Source: Saccharum officinarum | Taxonomy: Eukaryota; Streptophyta; Magnoliopsida; Poales; Poaceae | Assembly: GCA_020631735.1 (NCBI GenBank) | Contig: CM036225.1 | Span: 66,018,662 to 66,082,661, forward strand | Direction of reading: 5' to 3' | Length of the DNA stretch: 64,000 nt | Part shown: one piece after another, positions 44,623 to 56,459 of the stretch | Layout: each line of letters opens with the position of its first letter | How positions within the stretch are numbered: the stretch's first letter is position 1 | Translations under genes and position numbers: made by a program | Notes under the pieces: model-generated | What the model was told of the DNA's origin: nothing | Seen by the model: only the letters and a program-made list of their open reading frames with translations | The model's database searches: none

Positions 44623-46230
44623 TGAAAGCATCTAGGCCCCGAGGTTTGGTTTCGGCAATTGATGACAACGCTTTATTACCATGACTAACATGTGTTTTGC
44701 AGAAACTTTGGTAAGTTAGGTCATGGAGGTTTTAACTGCTTTGGGCACCATGGTATTCATGCCCCTTGATGGAAATCGTTTCGGTTTTCAAAAGAGTAAC
44801 GTCAAGATTAAGGACGGTTAGTTCCGGATGTCGAGATGTTGAGAGACATTTGGAATAGTCGTTAGGATCTTCATTTTTTTTCTCTTTTGGCCATACTATA
44901 AAGGGGGCATGAGCGGGTAGCTTGACCTAGGCGAGTCCTATGTTTAGGTGTGGTGCACACTTGTTAAACTTGGCGCTAGGCAGCTCTAGAATAGCTCAAA
45001 GTTCAGTTGGAAGCAACTTGGTTCAAGTTGTGACGCTTTTCGGAGAGTTTCGGGTCGTTTTCCCTTGACCGGACGCGGTCCTCGGCATGACCGGACGCGT
45101 CCGGTCAGTTCAGTTCCGCGGCTGGGGTTTCAGCTCTGAGCACCGGACGCGGTCCTCGCGAGGACCGGACGCGGTGGTCAGAAGTCAACACGTGTCACTT
45201 AAGGGAAACACCCGATCGGACGCGACCTGTGTGTGATCGGCGCGTCCGGTCATAGTCCAGTAAGGTCCAGAGACGACCGGACGCGTCCGGTCATCACCGA
45301 TCGGACGCGGTCGCGCGTCCGGTGCGAGTACAGTAAGCTCCCTGCACGATCGGACGCGTCCGGTCACCCCTGACCGGTGCGTCCGGTCATTTAGGTGTTT
45401 TTCGTTTTTGACCGTTACGAGCGACCGGCGCGTCCGGTCAGTACGACCGGCGTGTCCGGTCAGCTCGAGTTTTGCTGAGTCAGCAGGTAACGGTTCGTTT
45501 CGTCTGTGGGGTGTATAAATATATCCCTACCACCTCTTTTAGAGGTCTCTTGCTCATTTGATCAGCTGATAAACACCTTTGGAGTGCAAGGTAGTGCAAG
45601 AGCACTAGTGAGGATAGAGATTTGAGAATCAAAGCTTGAGAGTTCCTCACTAGCGATTAGAGAGTAGCAAGTGTGCATCCACTTTCTCATTTGGGCTCGT
45701 AGTGGTCAAGTGAGAGTTCTAGCTTGTTACTCTTGGTGATCGCCATCACCTAGACGGCTTGGTGGTGATTGGGAGTTTGGTGTTCATCCGGCGGAGCTTG
45801 TGGATGACCCAACTCATCTTGTGAGCGGTTGTGGGTGATTCACCGCGACGGAGTGTCAAAGAATCAACCCGTAGAGAGCACTTGATCCTTGCGCGGATCA
45901 AGGGGGAGCGACACCCTTGCGCGGGTGCTCCAACGAGGACTAGTGGGGAGTGGCGACTCTCCGATACCTCGGAAAAACATCGCCGTGTTCCTTGCCCCTT
46001 TACATTCAAGCATTTACATTCTCGTATTTACTTACATTGCTTGTTTACATTCCTAGACTTGCCATGCTAGACTAGGATTGGAAACTAGGGTGCAAAACTT
46101 TGTATCGGTAGACTCTCTAGGAACACAAGTAGACACTAGGGGTGAATTCCGGCTTGTAGGATTTATTTCTTGCATTTATTTTTTAGAGAAGCCCAATTCA
46201 CCCCCCCTCTTGGGCATCTTGATCCTTTCA
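44623..46230 (+). repeat. 3' LTR of the Copia element
   Basis: Same length and ends as the 5' LTR. By eye about 20 substitutions or small indels distinguish them, mainly transitions plus T-run and G-run length changes around 44876-44915. ATACA follows at 46231. Confidence 0.95.
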
Positions 46231-46235
46231 ATACA

Positions 46236-47571
46236 AACACAACTTTTTTTCGCGACATACCATGATACACGTTTTTCATTAAGAGGAAGTAGAGTTTAAA
46301 AGGTTACAAAGGACCGCAAGTAATCCAAGGATTACCACCACACTAGTCCGAAAGAGACACCACAAGCAGCAAGAGAAAAAAACATAGGGGGGAGACCCTC
46401 AGCCTCAACACCCTAGCAGCTATGACAAAAAGACAACAACACAGTGGTAGCCTATAGAGCACGTCGCGGTGTCGAAGCATCCACCCAGGTCCAAACACAA
46501 TTGTCACAACTAGAGCCCATTCCATTTAGTTGACTTATCTCTCATTAGAGACCTACGAAAGGAGATCAATATTGAGGGGGACAGACCTAAAGACATGAGA
46601 CACTACAACATGTTTCTTCCTAGTAACGTTATATAAGAATGGATATGTCTTCGAGAAAATAACCAATCATTTATCCTCCCAAAGATGTATTAGGCCTTCC
46701 TTAGTGTGTTGCCAGAGTGATGCCCAAAAGCAGAGAGTGTGTGTTTGGGCATCACTCCCAACACTGCAGGTAGTGTTGCTTGTTTAGAGTGAATCCTGAA
46801 ATGAGTGGAGCGATGCATGTAGATGCATCGGTGCACAACGGTTACATTTCATCCCATTTCATATAGATGAGACCGTCGGTGGGCAGCTGCGACCGGAGAA
46901 GTAGGACCTGGAAGAGCAGGGTTGATTTTATTTGGACGGGAGAGATCGAGGGCAAGATTTGCTAGAGCAGGTAGGACGGAAGGAGGAAGAGAAAGGGGAT
47001 TTTTCCTCGCGTGCATGAACCAGACGGAGAAGGCAGTGCGGGTTATTTAACGTGGGTCCCGATGATCACATGGCTTCGGCGCCCAACATTTTCCACATTG
47101 CAGCTTGATGGGCGTCGGTGCTCAATTCTATGTGTGGGGCTCACTTATTTTGTTTTTATTTTTTGGCATCGCTATCACGCCACGGAAGGCCTTAGTGAAC
47201 CACTTGGGCCTGTAAACTTATGTGGGCCCTGTATTTGTGTTTCTCTCTAGACTCTTCGGAAGTTTTAGGGTCAGCTCCGTCCTCGGTTAAGCTCCTAAAT
47301 TAGCAGGAAGCTTATCATGCAAACGACGATTACATATATTATTACATACCATGGACCAATTCTGCTAAAAAAACATACCATGGACCAATTGTTACATCCT
47401 GGCCGGACTGCGTGCATGCGTGCACACAGAGGTCCTGTTTATTCAGCTTATAATCCGTTCTTTTCAGCTTGTTTTTTCAGCTGGAACAATATTTTTCTCT
47501 TACAACAAATTAGCCCACCGTGTTTTTCAGCAACTTATCGGTATAGCTAAAGGGCTCGAGAATCGTAGAAC
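46236..47571. repeat. Segmental duplication block B, unit 1 (contains LINE 3' remnant)
   Basis: Matches 49255-50441 nearly throughout. Bases 46246-46560 look like the 3' end of an antisense LINE, with a T-run followed by CGCGACATACCATGATACACGTTTTTCATTAAGAGG, present in both units and so older than the duplication. Bases 47431-47560 (starting GGTCCTGTTTATTCAGCTT) have no counterpart in the other unit and are probably a truncated MITE inserted after duplication. No gene. Confidence 0.85.
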
Positions 47572-47579
47572 AATCTGTG

Positions 47580-48065
47580 CGTGAGGCGACGCAACTTCCG
47601 CTTGGACAGCTTCCACACGCAGCACGCGGCCGATCTCCGCGCCGCCGTGCGCAGGCGCGACGCGTCCAAGCCGGCCTCGGCCGCCGTCGCGCGCGAGGCC
47701 GCCAGGTGCGACCTGCTGCCGCTGCCACCGCCACAGGCGGCGGCGCGCACGCGGAGGCAGAAGTCGCCAGGGCCGTTGCCGAGGCCGTCAACGACACCGC
47801 CGCGGCCGTGTTCCTCGAGGTCGGCGCCGTCGCTGACGCCGCGGCTGCGCTGGCGTCGCGGGCCTCGGATTCGCCCAGGAAGAGCCGGCTGCCGCCGCTG
47901 TCCTGGAGCAAGCAGAGGACAGTGATGGGTGACGGTGAGGAGCGGCGGGAGGGTGCGGAGCTGGAGCAGTGCGTCAGGGAGCTGGAGAGCGAGAGCGAGA
48001 AGGTGTTCAGGAGCCTCGTGCAGACCAGGGTTTCCTTGCTTAACATTCACACGCCAACATTTTAG
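47580..48065 (+). pseudogene. DUF241 copy 5, 5'-truncated and internally deleted
   Basis: From about 47614 the sequence matches DUF241 copy 4 (from its CACGCGGCCGAGCTCCGC segment onward) to the stop codon at 48063-48065. It ends in the same VFRSLVQTRVSLLNIHTPTF. It lacks the N-terminal signature and first core helices, and small deletions remove a repeated-Arg/Gln stretch and part of LEKLQELEQ. A 162-codon frame is open from 47577, but its first part is not DUF241 coding, so this is most likely a pseudogene. An unusual truncated product cannot be excluded. Confidence 0.85.
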
Positions 48066-48690
48066 TTACAGCTTAGCTTGGTGTGAAATGAATCAAGGTT
48101 CATGCATGCAACGCAAGCACACGACCTGAACATGACCAAATAAAGTTGTACAATTATTATTAAGAGGTTAGTATTTTTTTAGGCTGCGATCATCACTGTT
48201 CATGCACGAGCCAATGCAATACGTGCTTGTATTGTATGTGATTACAGCCGTGAGAGAATAATAAAAGATCGGGTTCTTTTTGGCAAAATAAAGAGTATTG
48301 ATCCGTGCTTACGCAAAATACTCTTTGTTTCATATATAGACACTACCCTATTTTTAGAAAAAAGAATAGGCTTTATTCCGACCTTGGCATATGAGTTGTG
48401 CACTCAACCAAACAAAATAAAAATTAAAATTTCAACCTCTGAACAAAAAAACTAGCAATAGTAAAAAAAACACAAAGCAAAAATTCAGACAACAAGAGCT
48501 ATTACATTGAGCCTATTAGAAGACAGCCATCTATGATTGGCAAAAAATTTCATGACCACTGTTTCCAACATACGACATGCCTATACTTCATAATTGGCCG
48601 GATGCTCTTCTCTGTAATTGGATCCAAAAGCAAATCGAGTAAGTAGCCCTGAAAATGACCTACTACATGTAAGAATAAATTCTTTCTTTT
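48066..48690. other. 3' flank of DUF241 copy 5, unit-specific
   Basis: The first ~40 bp match the flank of copy 4 (ACAGCTTAGCTTGGTGTGAA). About 48140-48690 has no counterpart beside copy 4, so it was either deleted there or inserted here. No gene. Confidence 0.6.
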
Positions 48691-49133
48691 GTCAAATACA
48701 ATATCATTTCTAGTCCACTAAAATGGACCAACATATGGCACTCAATACCCACCCAAATTTGGAGACGCGACTTTGGTACTATTGTTTGCAGCCAATTCTC
48801 AAATAAATTATAGCTACGTCTTGTGGCTGTTATAAACCAAACGCGACTTGCTGAAGTGCTCTCCAGATAAAAATAAATAAAGGTTGGATAGTTTCCTTGT
48901 TTTCAAAACATCAATTTTCACTACCTTTCCAATGTTTTTTTATCAAATTGTCCTTGATTAAAATAACATATTTAATTAACAACCAGATAAAAAATCTTAA
49001 TTAAGTTTCCACATGAATTCATTTGGAGGCATCAAATTTTGATTCATAATATATTTGTACATTGAATACGTTTGAAAAGACCATTTTCGGTAGCACCCCA
49101 TTTCAAAGAATCTTGTTGGTCATCAAGTCGTAC
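48691..49133. repeat. Segmental duplication block A, unit 2
   Basis: Counterpart of 32291-32735. Here the site where the Copia element sits in unit 1 reads AAGTCGTACAAA with no Copia, a paralogous near-empty site. Confidence 0.9.
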
Positions 49134-49136
49134 AAA

Positions 49137-49254
49137 GGGCTAGTTCGGCTGGTATAAAAGCCGGCTGATTTCGGCTGATTCAATAGTGTTCTGTGAGAGA
49201 GAATAAGCTGAAACAAGCTGAAACAAGCCGAAACATGACCAGCAGAACAAGGCC
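49137..49254. mobile_element. 118-bp MITE with AAA target duplication
   Basis: Terminal repeats are GGGCTAGTTCGGCTGGT and the inverse of GGCCTTGTTCTGCTGGTC. AAA flanks both sides (49134-49136 and 49255-49257). Unit 1 lacks it (TACAAACACAAC, apart from the Copia), so it inserted after the segmental duplication. The internal repeat GCTGAAACAA occurs three times. Confidence 0.8.
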
Positions 49255-50441
49255 AAACACAACTTTTTTTTCGCGACGTACCATGATGCATGTTTTTCAT
49301 GAAGAGGAAGTAGAGTTTAAAAGGTTACAAAGGACCACAAGTAATCCAAGGATTACCACCACACTAGTCCGAAAGAGACACCACAAGCAGCAAGAGAAAA
49401 AACGTAGGGGGGAGACCCTCAGCCTGAACACCCTAACAGCTATGACAAAAAGACAACAACACAGTGGTAGCCTATAGAGCACGTCGCGGTGTCGAAGCAT
49501 CCACCTAGGTCTAAACACAATTGCCACAACTAGAGCCCATTCCATTTAGTTGACTTATCTCCCATTAGAGACCTACGAAAGGAGATCAATATTGAGGGGG
49601 ACAGACCTAAAGACATGAGACACTACAGCATGTTTCTTCCTAGTAATGTTATATAAGAATGGATATGTCTTTGAGAAAATAACCAACCATTTATCCTCCT
49701 AAAGATGTATTAGGCCTTCCTTAGTGTGTTGCCAGAGTGATGCCCAAAAGCAGAGAGAGAGTGTTTGGGCATCACTCTCAAGAGTGAAGCCCGAAATGAG
49801 TGAAGCAATGCATGTAGATGCATCGGTGCACAACGGTTACATTTCATCCTATTTCATATAGATGAGACCGTCGGTGGGCAGCTGCGACCGGAGAAGCAGG
49901 ACCTGGAAGAGCAGGGTTGATTTTATTTGGACGAGAGAGATCGAGGGCAAGATTTGCTAGAGCAGGGAGGACGAAAGGAGGAAGAGAAAGGGGATTTTTC
50001 CTCGCGCGAATGAACCAGACGGAGAAGGCAGTGCGAGTTATTTAACGTGGGTCCCGACGATCACATGGCTATGACGCCCAACATTTTCCACACTGTAGCT
50101 TGTTGGGCGTCGGTGCTCAATTCTAAGTGTGGGGCTCACTTATTTTGTTTTTGTTTTTTTGGCATCGCTATCACACCACGGAAGGCCTTAGTGAACCACT
50201 TGGGCCTGTAAACTTATGTGGGCCCTGGGTTTCTCTCTAGACTCTTCGGAAGTTTTAGGGACAGCTCCGTCCTCGGTTAAGCTCCTAAATTAGCAGGAAG
50301 CTTATCATGCAAACGACGATTACATATATATTATTACATACCATGGACCAATTCTGCTAAAAAAAAACATACCATGGACCAATTGTTACATCCTGGCCGG
50401 ACTGCGAGCATGCGTGCATATAGAATCATAGATCAATCTGT
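49255..50441. repeat. Segmental duplication block B, unit 2
   Basis: Counterpart of 46236-47571, including the antisense LINE 3' remnant at 49264-49570. Only scattered substitutions and small indels distinguish the two. No gene. Confidence 0.88.
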
Positions 50442-50492
50442 GCGTGAGGCGACGCTACTTCCGCTTGGACCGCTTCCACACGCGCATACAAA
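50442..50492 (+). pseudogene. ~50-bp footprint of the next DUF241 duplication junction
   Basis: TCAATCTGTGCGTGAGGCGACG to CCGCTTGGACCGCTTCCACACGC matches the start of the copy 5 region (47572-47620), then breaks off. It marks where a further DUF241 copy (unit 3) once began before deletion. Confidence 0.7.
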
Positions 50493-51272
50493 AATACGTA
50501 CAATACGAGTAGTCAAGCATGCAAGCATGCATGTGATTTTGTATCGGGCTGCATGCTACGTACACATTAGCGCGTAGAACCCAATAACCCATGCATGCGC
50601 GTTAGCATTCATACGGTGTAAAACGTGCGCAGTTTTTGTTCCAGAAATCTGACAACTACAATGACACGCTCTCCAAGTCTCCATGCACCAAGCAACACTG
50701 CTATTGCTATATCTTTTTTTAAAAGAAAAAAAATCTGAAGAAGGTGATACTCTGTTTTGCTCTGTTGTACTCTGTTTCGCTGTATGAACTGCACATGGGG
50801 AGAGCAACGAGACAAATATATTTTTTTTAAGACTCAGGAGAGAAATAGCTTTTTTTTTAACGCAGCCAAAACAAAACAAAACAAAACAAAACAAAGGAGA
50901 ATACATCTTGGCTTGGCATGTTAATCTGGCCCAGATTAGTGTATGTTGTATTTGGGCCCTTGGCCCATGCCAGGCCCTAACCTTCTCTGAACAGCCCATT
51001 CAACCATTTGTGCACATATTGCGGGCCGGTCAATCGGACATTCCTATCAGCCTATGGCCATCACATATTGGAGAGTGTATGTTTTTCCCCGAAACACTCG
51101 CCTCTATGAATGAGCCATCGCTTTCCAAGTAAAGTCGAGGACTTATATTCGAATGACTAAGTATTTTTTTTATGAAATAGGAGGGGTTTTACCCCTACTC
51201 GACTTTATTAAAATGAGTTTGCCCTCAATAATCTTAATCAGCTGTCGCTAGAGAGTGCTTGTTTAGAGTTAA
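50493..51272. repeat. Segmental duplication block C, unit 3
   Basis: Matches 56800-57487 plus 58512-58610, and its latter part matches 63715-64000. Shared landmarks are AATACGAGTAGTCAAGCATG, CAGTTTTTGTTCCAGAA and GGGCCCTTGGCCCATGCCAGGCCCT. It contains an (AAAAC)n run at 50868-50895 and a short antisense LINE-like tail at about 51165-51225. No gene. Confidence 0.85.
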
Positions 51273-54200
51273 TTTTTTTCGAAAGCGTGCATTTGCACGT
51301 GCTTTATTAAGAGGAGAGTAACAAATTACAGTCGGTGCTAGCCACGGCGAGATGCCATAGTTAGCGGACCGGAGGAACACTTACGGCTTCAACGATGGCG
51401 CGATAACTGTGAACTAACTAGGAAACAAATGAGTGACTAGAGAGAGGAAGGCTGTTGCCACTAGGTAGCCAAGGCGACCAGCGACGCAAGTGAGCGAAAT
51501 CCAGCGGCGACCCAAGTGTCAGCCTCCTCCAGGATGAGAGTGATCAGCTAAGGCAACGTCCTCGTGATCCTGTCGAAGGTCCTCCGATTGCGCTCCTTCC
51601 AGACCATCCAAGAGACAAAGGAGCACCAGCGAATCGAAGCTGCGCTTGAAATGCTTCGGAATGGTCGATCGTGCGCTTTGCCATCAATCTGCTAGACAAG
51701 CAAGATCAGACGGAGCCAAGTGCTGCAGCCCCACCCTGGACAGCAGCCTATGCCAGACTTCGCAGGTGAAAATGCAGGAGGGCAGTAGGTGGTCGGTGGT
51801 CTCATCATGCTGATCATAGAGCACACAAGCAGCATCTTGTTGAAGACCATGTCATTTGCGACGCTCTACAGTCCATAGGCGCCCATGGAGAGCAAGCCAA
51901 AAGAAGAATTTGACCTTAGGTGGCACCGCGGACCTCCACACATGCTTGGCTCCAACCAAGGTCGTCATCCCAGTGAAGTGAGCTCTGTATGCTAACGAAG
52001 CGGTGTAGTCACCCTTCTCCGTCCATTTCCACACAAAACGGTCGGAGTCCAACGGCGAAAGATGGACTGCTTCGAGCTTCTCCCATAGATGGATATATTC
52101 ACAAAGCATATGGGCCGTTGGCACGCCGGTGATTGTAACATCCAGTCCCGGCATATACGGCCCAGGCCCACTCTGCCGAGGAGTGATCCCACCTGCGTAG
52201 CAACCCGCTTGAGCTTTTGTCCTCGCTTCGCTCAAAACGGTTAACTGAAGGTTACTACGCTTCCCTGGCCCTGGTATTTAAGTCGGTCTAGCGAACTCAG
52301 GATTCACAGTACGATACTCAACACCGGCTGCAGAGTGTTTTCGCGAGCTACAGCACAAACGCATGAACAGTCCCTGAACTATAGTAAACACGAAATTGCC
52401 TGGCCCGACTCGCTGCTACGGCACGAGAGTAAACAGTGAGGGCGCTACAGTGCACTGGTGTTGAGCAGCACATCCTTTACTATGCAGTTACGCCGGCGAC
52501 TGCCGATCGCACGGAAGAGGTTTGGAGCGAAGAGGCAGATCGCGCCATCTGGAAGCCAGGAGTCTGTCCAGAAGCATGTGGTGGTGCCATCGCCCACCTG
52601 AACCGAGACAGAGGGCTGAACATGGCGGCCACAGCGTGTTCCGGTCTTGACGGCAGCTGTGCCCAGGCTGCGTCCGGTCGAGTCCGCCGCAACCACTCCC
52701 AACGTAGACGTAATGCGAAGCCGAGTAACTGGAGGTCGGGCAGCCCCAGCCCGCCATGTTCCTTAGGCGAGCACACAATGGCCCAAGCCACCTTGCAACG
52801 ACCACCGGTGGAGTCAGTACCTGCCCACAGGAATGCTCTCCGCCTCTTGTCGATTTGCTTGATAGCCCATGCCGAGAGATTGCAGCAAATTGATACGTGG
52901 ATCGAGATGGCGGAGAGGATTGTTTGGGTAAGGGTGGCCCTTGCCGCGTTCGTCAGAAGACCGCCCTTCCAAGTAGGAATCCGGGCTGCCACCGCATCGA
53001 CGAGGTGCTGCTCGTCAGCACGGCTGAGCCTGGACAAAGAGAGCGGCGCGCCCAGATACTTCGTCGGGAACTCTTGGATCCTACAAGGAAACACTTGCTG
53101 CACCACCTGGATGTCCTCCTGGAACAACGGATGAGTGTCATAGTGCACTTGTCAAGATTGGTGGAGAGGCCGGAAGCGCCCGCAAACAAGTCCAGAATTT
53201 GCCGGATGCACGTGAAATCCTGGGCAAAAGGGTGCAGGAACACGACCAGATCGTCGGCGTAGACCGACGCCCGACACTTGATGTCTTTATCCGGCAGCAG
53301 CGTGAGCACCGCACGGCAGTCAGACTCAGCGATTAGAACGTTCAGGACCTCCATAACGATGATGAATAAGAAGGGCGAAAGCGGGTCGCCCTGCCTTGGC
53401 CCACGGGCATGACATATATACGACATCCAGGACGCCCGTTGACGAGGACCTTGCTCGAAGAGGCCAATATGGAGGAGATCCAGTCGCGCCAGAGCAAGGG
53501 AAAACCAATGTGCTCAAGCACCTCCAGGAGAAATGGCCAGGCGACAGTGTCGAAGGCTTTTGCGAGATCCACCTTGAGCAATATCATTGGACATCACCGA
53601 GCATTGAGCCAACGACAAGCGAGTAGTATAGTGCGGAAGTTCTCGTGAATCTGGCGTCGCTGGATGAAGGTCGACTGATTGTCCCTCACAATGTGTGGCA
53701 TTCTGGGCGCCAGGCGCAATGTGAGGCCCTTGGCGAATAGCTTCCTGATGGAGTGGATCAAGCTGGTAGGACTATAATCCCTGAGCCCAGTGGGTGCCTC
53801 GGTTTTGTGCAATAGGACCATGACCGCACCATTGAGGGAGTGGAAGCTTCTGATATCCAACTCCCAGAGCACATGGAACACACGCACGAAGAATGCCCTG
53901 TTAAACCCATCCGGGCCGGGCGCTCTATCCGCCGGTGACTCACGAACGATTCGTGCAACCAGCTCACTGAGGCCTAGTTGCGGGATGTCCAGTTGCGACA
54001 GGTCAATGCGGTGTTGCCTTGTGAATGCAGAGCCAAGCAAACCGTTATAGTAGGAGAAGACTATGTCAGCCTTAGCATCTTGTTCACTGAAAGTCTGGCC
54101 GTCATAAGAGACCGTGAACAGGTAGTTTTTGCGACGTCGGTGGCAAGCTCGTAGGTGGAAGTACTTGGTGCAAGCATCCCCTTCTTGCAAACCCCGCGTC

Positions 54201-54400
54201 CTCGCACGTTGCCTGGGCATAGACCGCGCCAGGGAGCTTAGGCCAAGAACGTTGGCCTCTAGTTCACGGCGTAGCTCGAGCTCGCCAGGCAACAAGGGCC
54301 TGGTCTCTTCCGCGACGTCAAACTCATAGATCACGGCCCGCTGCAGCCGGACATTGCCGCGCACCAACTCCTGAGAGCCCTATCCAGAGCGCGCAGGCGT
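51273..54400 (-). mobile_element. Degraded LINE ORF2, antisense
   Basis: The poly-A tail reads as T7 at 51273-51279. On the minus strand, in order: RT start with DACTKYFHLRACHRRRKNY (about 54190) and PGPDGFNRAFF (about 53920); LLKVDLAKAFDTVAWPFL (53583 down); RQGDPLSPFLF and YADDLVVFL (about 53400-53230); SSRRSIWARRSL-type thumb; then FLWAGTDSTGGRCKVAW (about 52810); and zf-RVT KVKFFFWLALHGRLWT (51870-51930). Frameshifts occur near 53590, 53400 and 53100, and there is a gap between about 52480 and 52235. It is inserted in duplication block C of unit 3. Confidence 0.82.
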
Positions 54401-55388
54401 CTGCATCGACACGGCAGGCCCCCCTAGGTGACCCGCACGATGTCCAGGAGGAAGCCGTCAATCTTGGTCCCTGAGGCTACTGCTGCAAGAACCCGGCAAC
54501 CGGCGTGGGATCTGTAGCTCGTCCGGCAACAGGGCTACATGTCCGACGGGCCGGCGGCCGCAGTGTGATCGGGCCCTGGCTCAAGGACACCTGGGGCAGA
54601 GAGTCAGTTTGAGCGGCCCACGCTGGGTCATCGGCAGAGGCGTAGGAAGGCACTCGCACTCCATGAGGGGTCTTGTAGGAAACCCGGTCCTGCTGCCAGG
54701 TCCAAGCGACATATGGTGCACGCACCCGCGAGCAGCGACTAGTCTTCGCGTAGCTGCGCCGCGATGAAGCCTTGGTCCCCGCGGCTCGCACGGCTGCGGC
54801 GCCTGGTGGTCCTTCTTTCCGCCGATCGCGCGCGGCACACAGCGCACCACCTCCTGTCGACCAACCGTGCGCGATGTGACGACCGGGCACGCAAACGAGC
54901 CGACCAGAACGGTCCACCGTGACCTGAAGGTGGGCCCGCGCCCGTTGCCCAGTGAAGTCATCTTCAGAAGCTATATATATATATTTTGACATGGGCACTT
55001 GGGTAAATCTTGCAAACTGGATTTGATCTGGAATACTAGCACGATTGGTAAGGAATAGCTTGCTTTTCACTCTCTGCAGTATCTTGCTCGATCGTCACCC
55101 TCCGTAAGAAGAACTGATCGGGAAGGGGCAGTGTCGGCGTGAAGCGGACGATGGTTTCCACGATCTTGGCGAGAGCGTGGATCCAGCTCGGAGCACTGAA
55201 GGCGACGAAGCCCCAAGAACGACCAGTTCGCTCGAGAACCCAGGCGACGTCCAGCACCCCTTGACGCGCTTCATCTTCTCCTCCTTGGTCCTTTGGCCCC
55301 ATGACGTACAGGTGCTCGTCGTAGCCGTGGATCTTGAGCTCCAAGCCCGTGGAGAGAGAGGCGCCAGATGTGTAGGCAGTTGAGACAA
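54401..55388. other. Unresolved region between two antisense LINE fragments
   Basis: Open minus-strand frames at 54477-55070 and 55036-55344 show no endonuclease motifs. The latter could be a LINE ORF1 or other retroelement piece, but I cannot name it. An (AT)n run is at 54972-54985. Confidence 0.35.
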
Positions 55389-56430
55389 TTACAAATCATC
55401 AGCGACAATTACAAAGACACTGTCCGGAGCATTACACGTGATGTGGACCTCTCCTTCAACACAGCTTACACCCAACCTGGCCAACTCATGAGCGGCCCTA
55501 TTACAACAAGTTGTAGCCTTAAACACACAATCAAAACTTAAGAAATTTAGAGACGTTAAAGATTTCACTAAACCTCCAGCATGGGACAAAGAGTACATAT
55601 CTGTCTCGAAAGCTTGTTGGACCATCAGAGCGTCCGTCTCGCTCCAGGACTAAATGGCCGATCCCCAAGTGAATCGCTGCCTGCACACCATGCAATCCTG
55701 CATTCAATTCCGCCTGAACTCATCACTCATCAGGTGATCTAATCTTCCTCTTCCAGGTAGCACAACGTCGCCGTGACGCCGTCACTATATGAAACCCCAT
55801 CCACCAGACAAAGACTCCGCATGGAAGGAAGCATCACATTTAATTTGAGTATCCCTTGCGGTGGTTTGGTCCAATGCGTCCTTTACTGGATTATTTACCA
55901 TCGGGCATTTCTTTGTGCCCAAAGAAACCAAATGGTGATTATCATCAGTAACCGGCGCTCTTCCTTTTCCTTCCAGATCGCTTCAATGGCATCCCTTGCA
56001 CTTTGTAAGCGCGCCAAAGCTGCTCTCTCCCGCTCCAGCTTTAGAGCCTGCCAGACTCTCTCGACCAGTCTACACTTGAAGAAAAGATGCCCCCCATCCT
56101 CATTTGTTCTTTCACAGACCGGGCAAATAGTGTCAATTCTCATCCCTTTCCTTGCTAAATTGCACCTTAGGGGATGGCTGTTATGAATAAAGCACCAGAG
56201 AAAATGTTTGATTTTGTTCGGGCATTTGAGCTTCCAAATTCTGTCCCACGTAGGATCTGTGTTCAGCCGGCTTCCCCCTTGTGCGCTCGTCTGGTCTCTC
56301 CTGCGGATGGTATCGGCTCGGCAGATTTCGTATGCACTGCAGACACTGTATGTCCCATGCTGATCATAATGCCAAGCTAATACATTATCTCTTCCTTCAT
56401 GCACCGGCATAGCCAAAATAATATCAGTTT
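55389..56430 (-). mobile_element. Second LINE fragment: zf-RVT plus RNase H-like C-terminus, antisense
   Basis: The minus-strand frame 56416-55895 encodes WDRIWKLKCPNKIKHFLW and CPVCERTNEDGGHLFFKC, a clear zf-RVT domain with its CxxC and HxxxxC ligands. A further frame, 55625-55389, encodes AAHELARLG, the end of the RVT_3 RNase H domain of plant LINEs. The RT part is missing, so the copy is 5'-truncated. It belongs to a different subfamily from the fragment at 51273-54400, which shows no RNase H. Confidence 0.75.
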
Positions 56431-56459
56431 CTTCTTCCCAAAAAAGTTTCCTACTACCT

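Larger units (their letters stand above)
32736..46230 (+). mobile_element. Complete Copia LTR retrotransposon (Maximus/SIRE-like), 13.5 kb
   Basis: Two direct 1608-bp LTRs with TG..CA ends flank an internal region ordered PBS, gag, protease, integrase, reverse transcriptase, RNase H, extra ORF, PPT. The order with integrase before RT defines Copia; long LTRs, a very long gag and an extra ORF after pol fit the Maximus/SIRE lineage. The target duplication ATACA is exact (32731-32735 and 46231-46235). By eye the LTRs differ at roughly 20 of 1608 positions, so the insertion is fairly recent. Coding is nonetheless broken: a stop near the gag start (34451), a gag-pol frame change, a frameshift near 37411-37416, and in-frame stops at 38579 and 43056. 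As it stands it could move only with help from a relative. Confidence 0.95.

Noticed and set aside
47577..48065. Functional short DUF241 gene
   Set aside because: The conserved N-terminal half is missing and the first codons derive from non-DUF241 flank; kept as a pseudogene.
54477..55344. Minus-strand ORFs as a LINE endonuclease
   Set aside because: No endonuclease catalytic motifs visible; left as unresolved.
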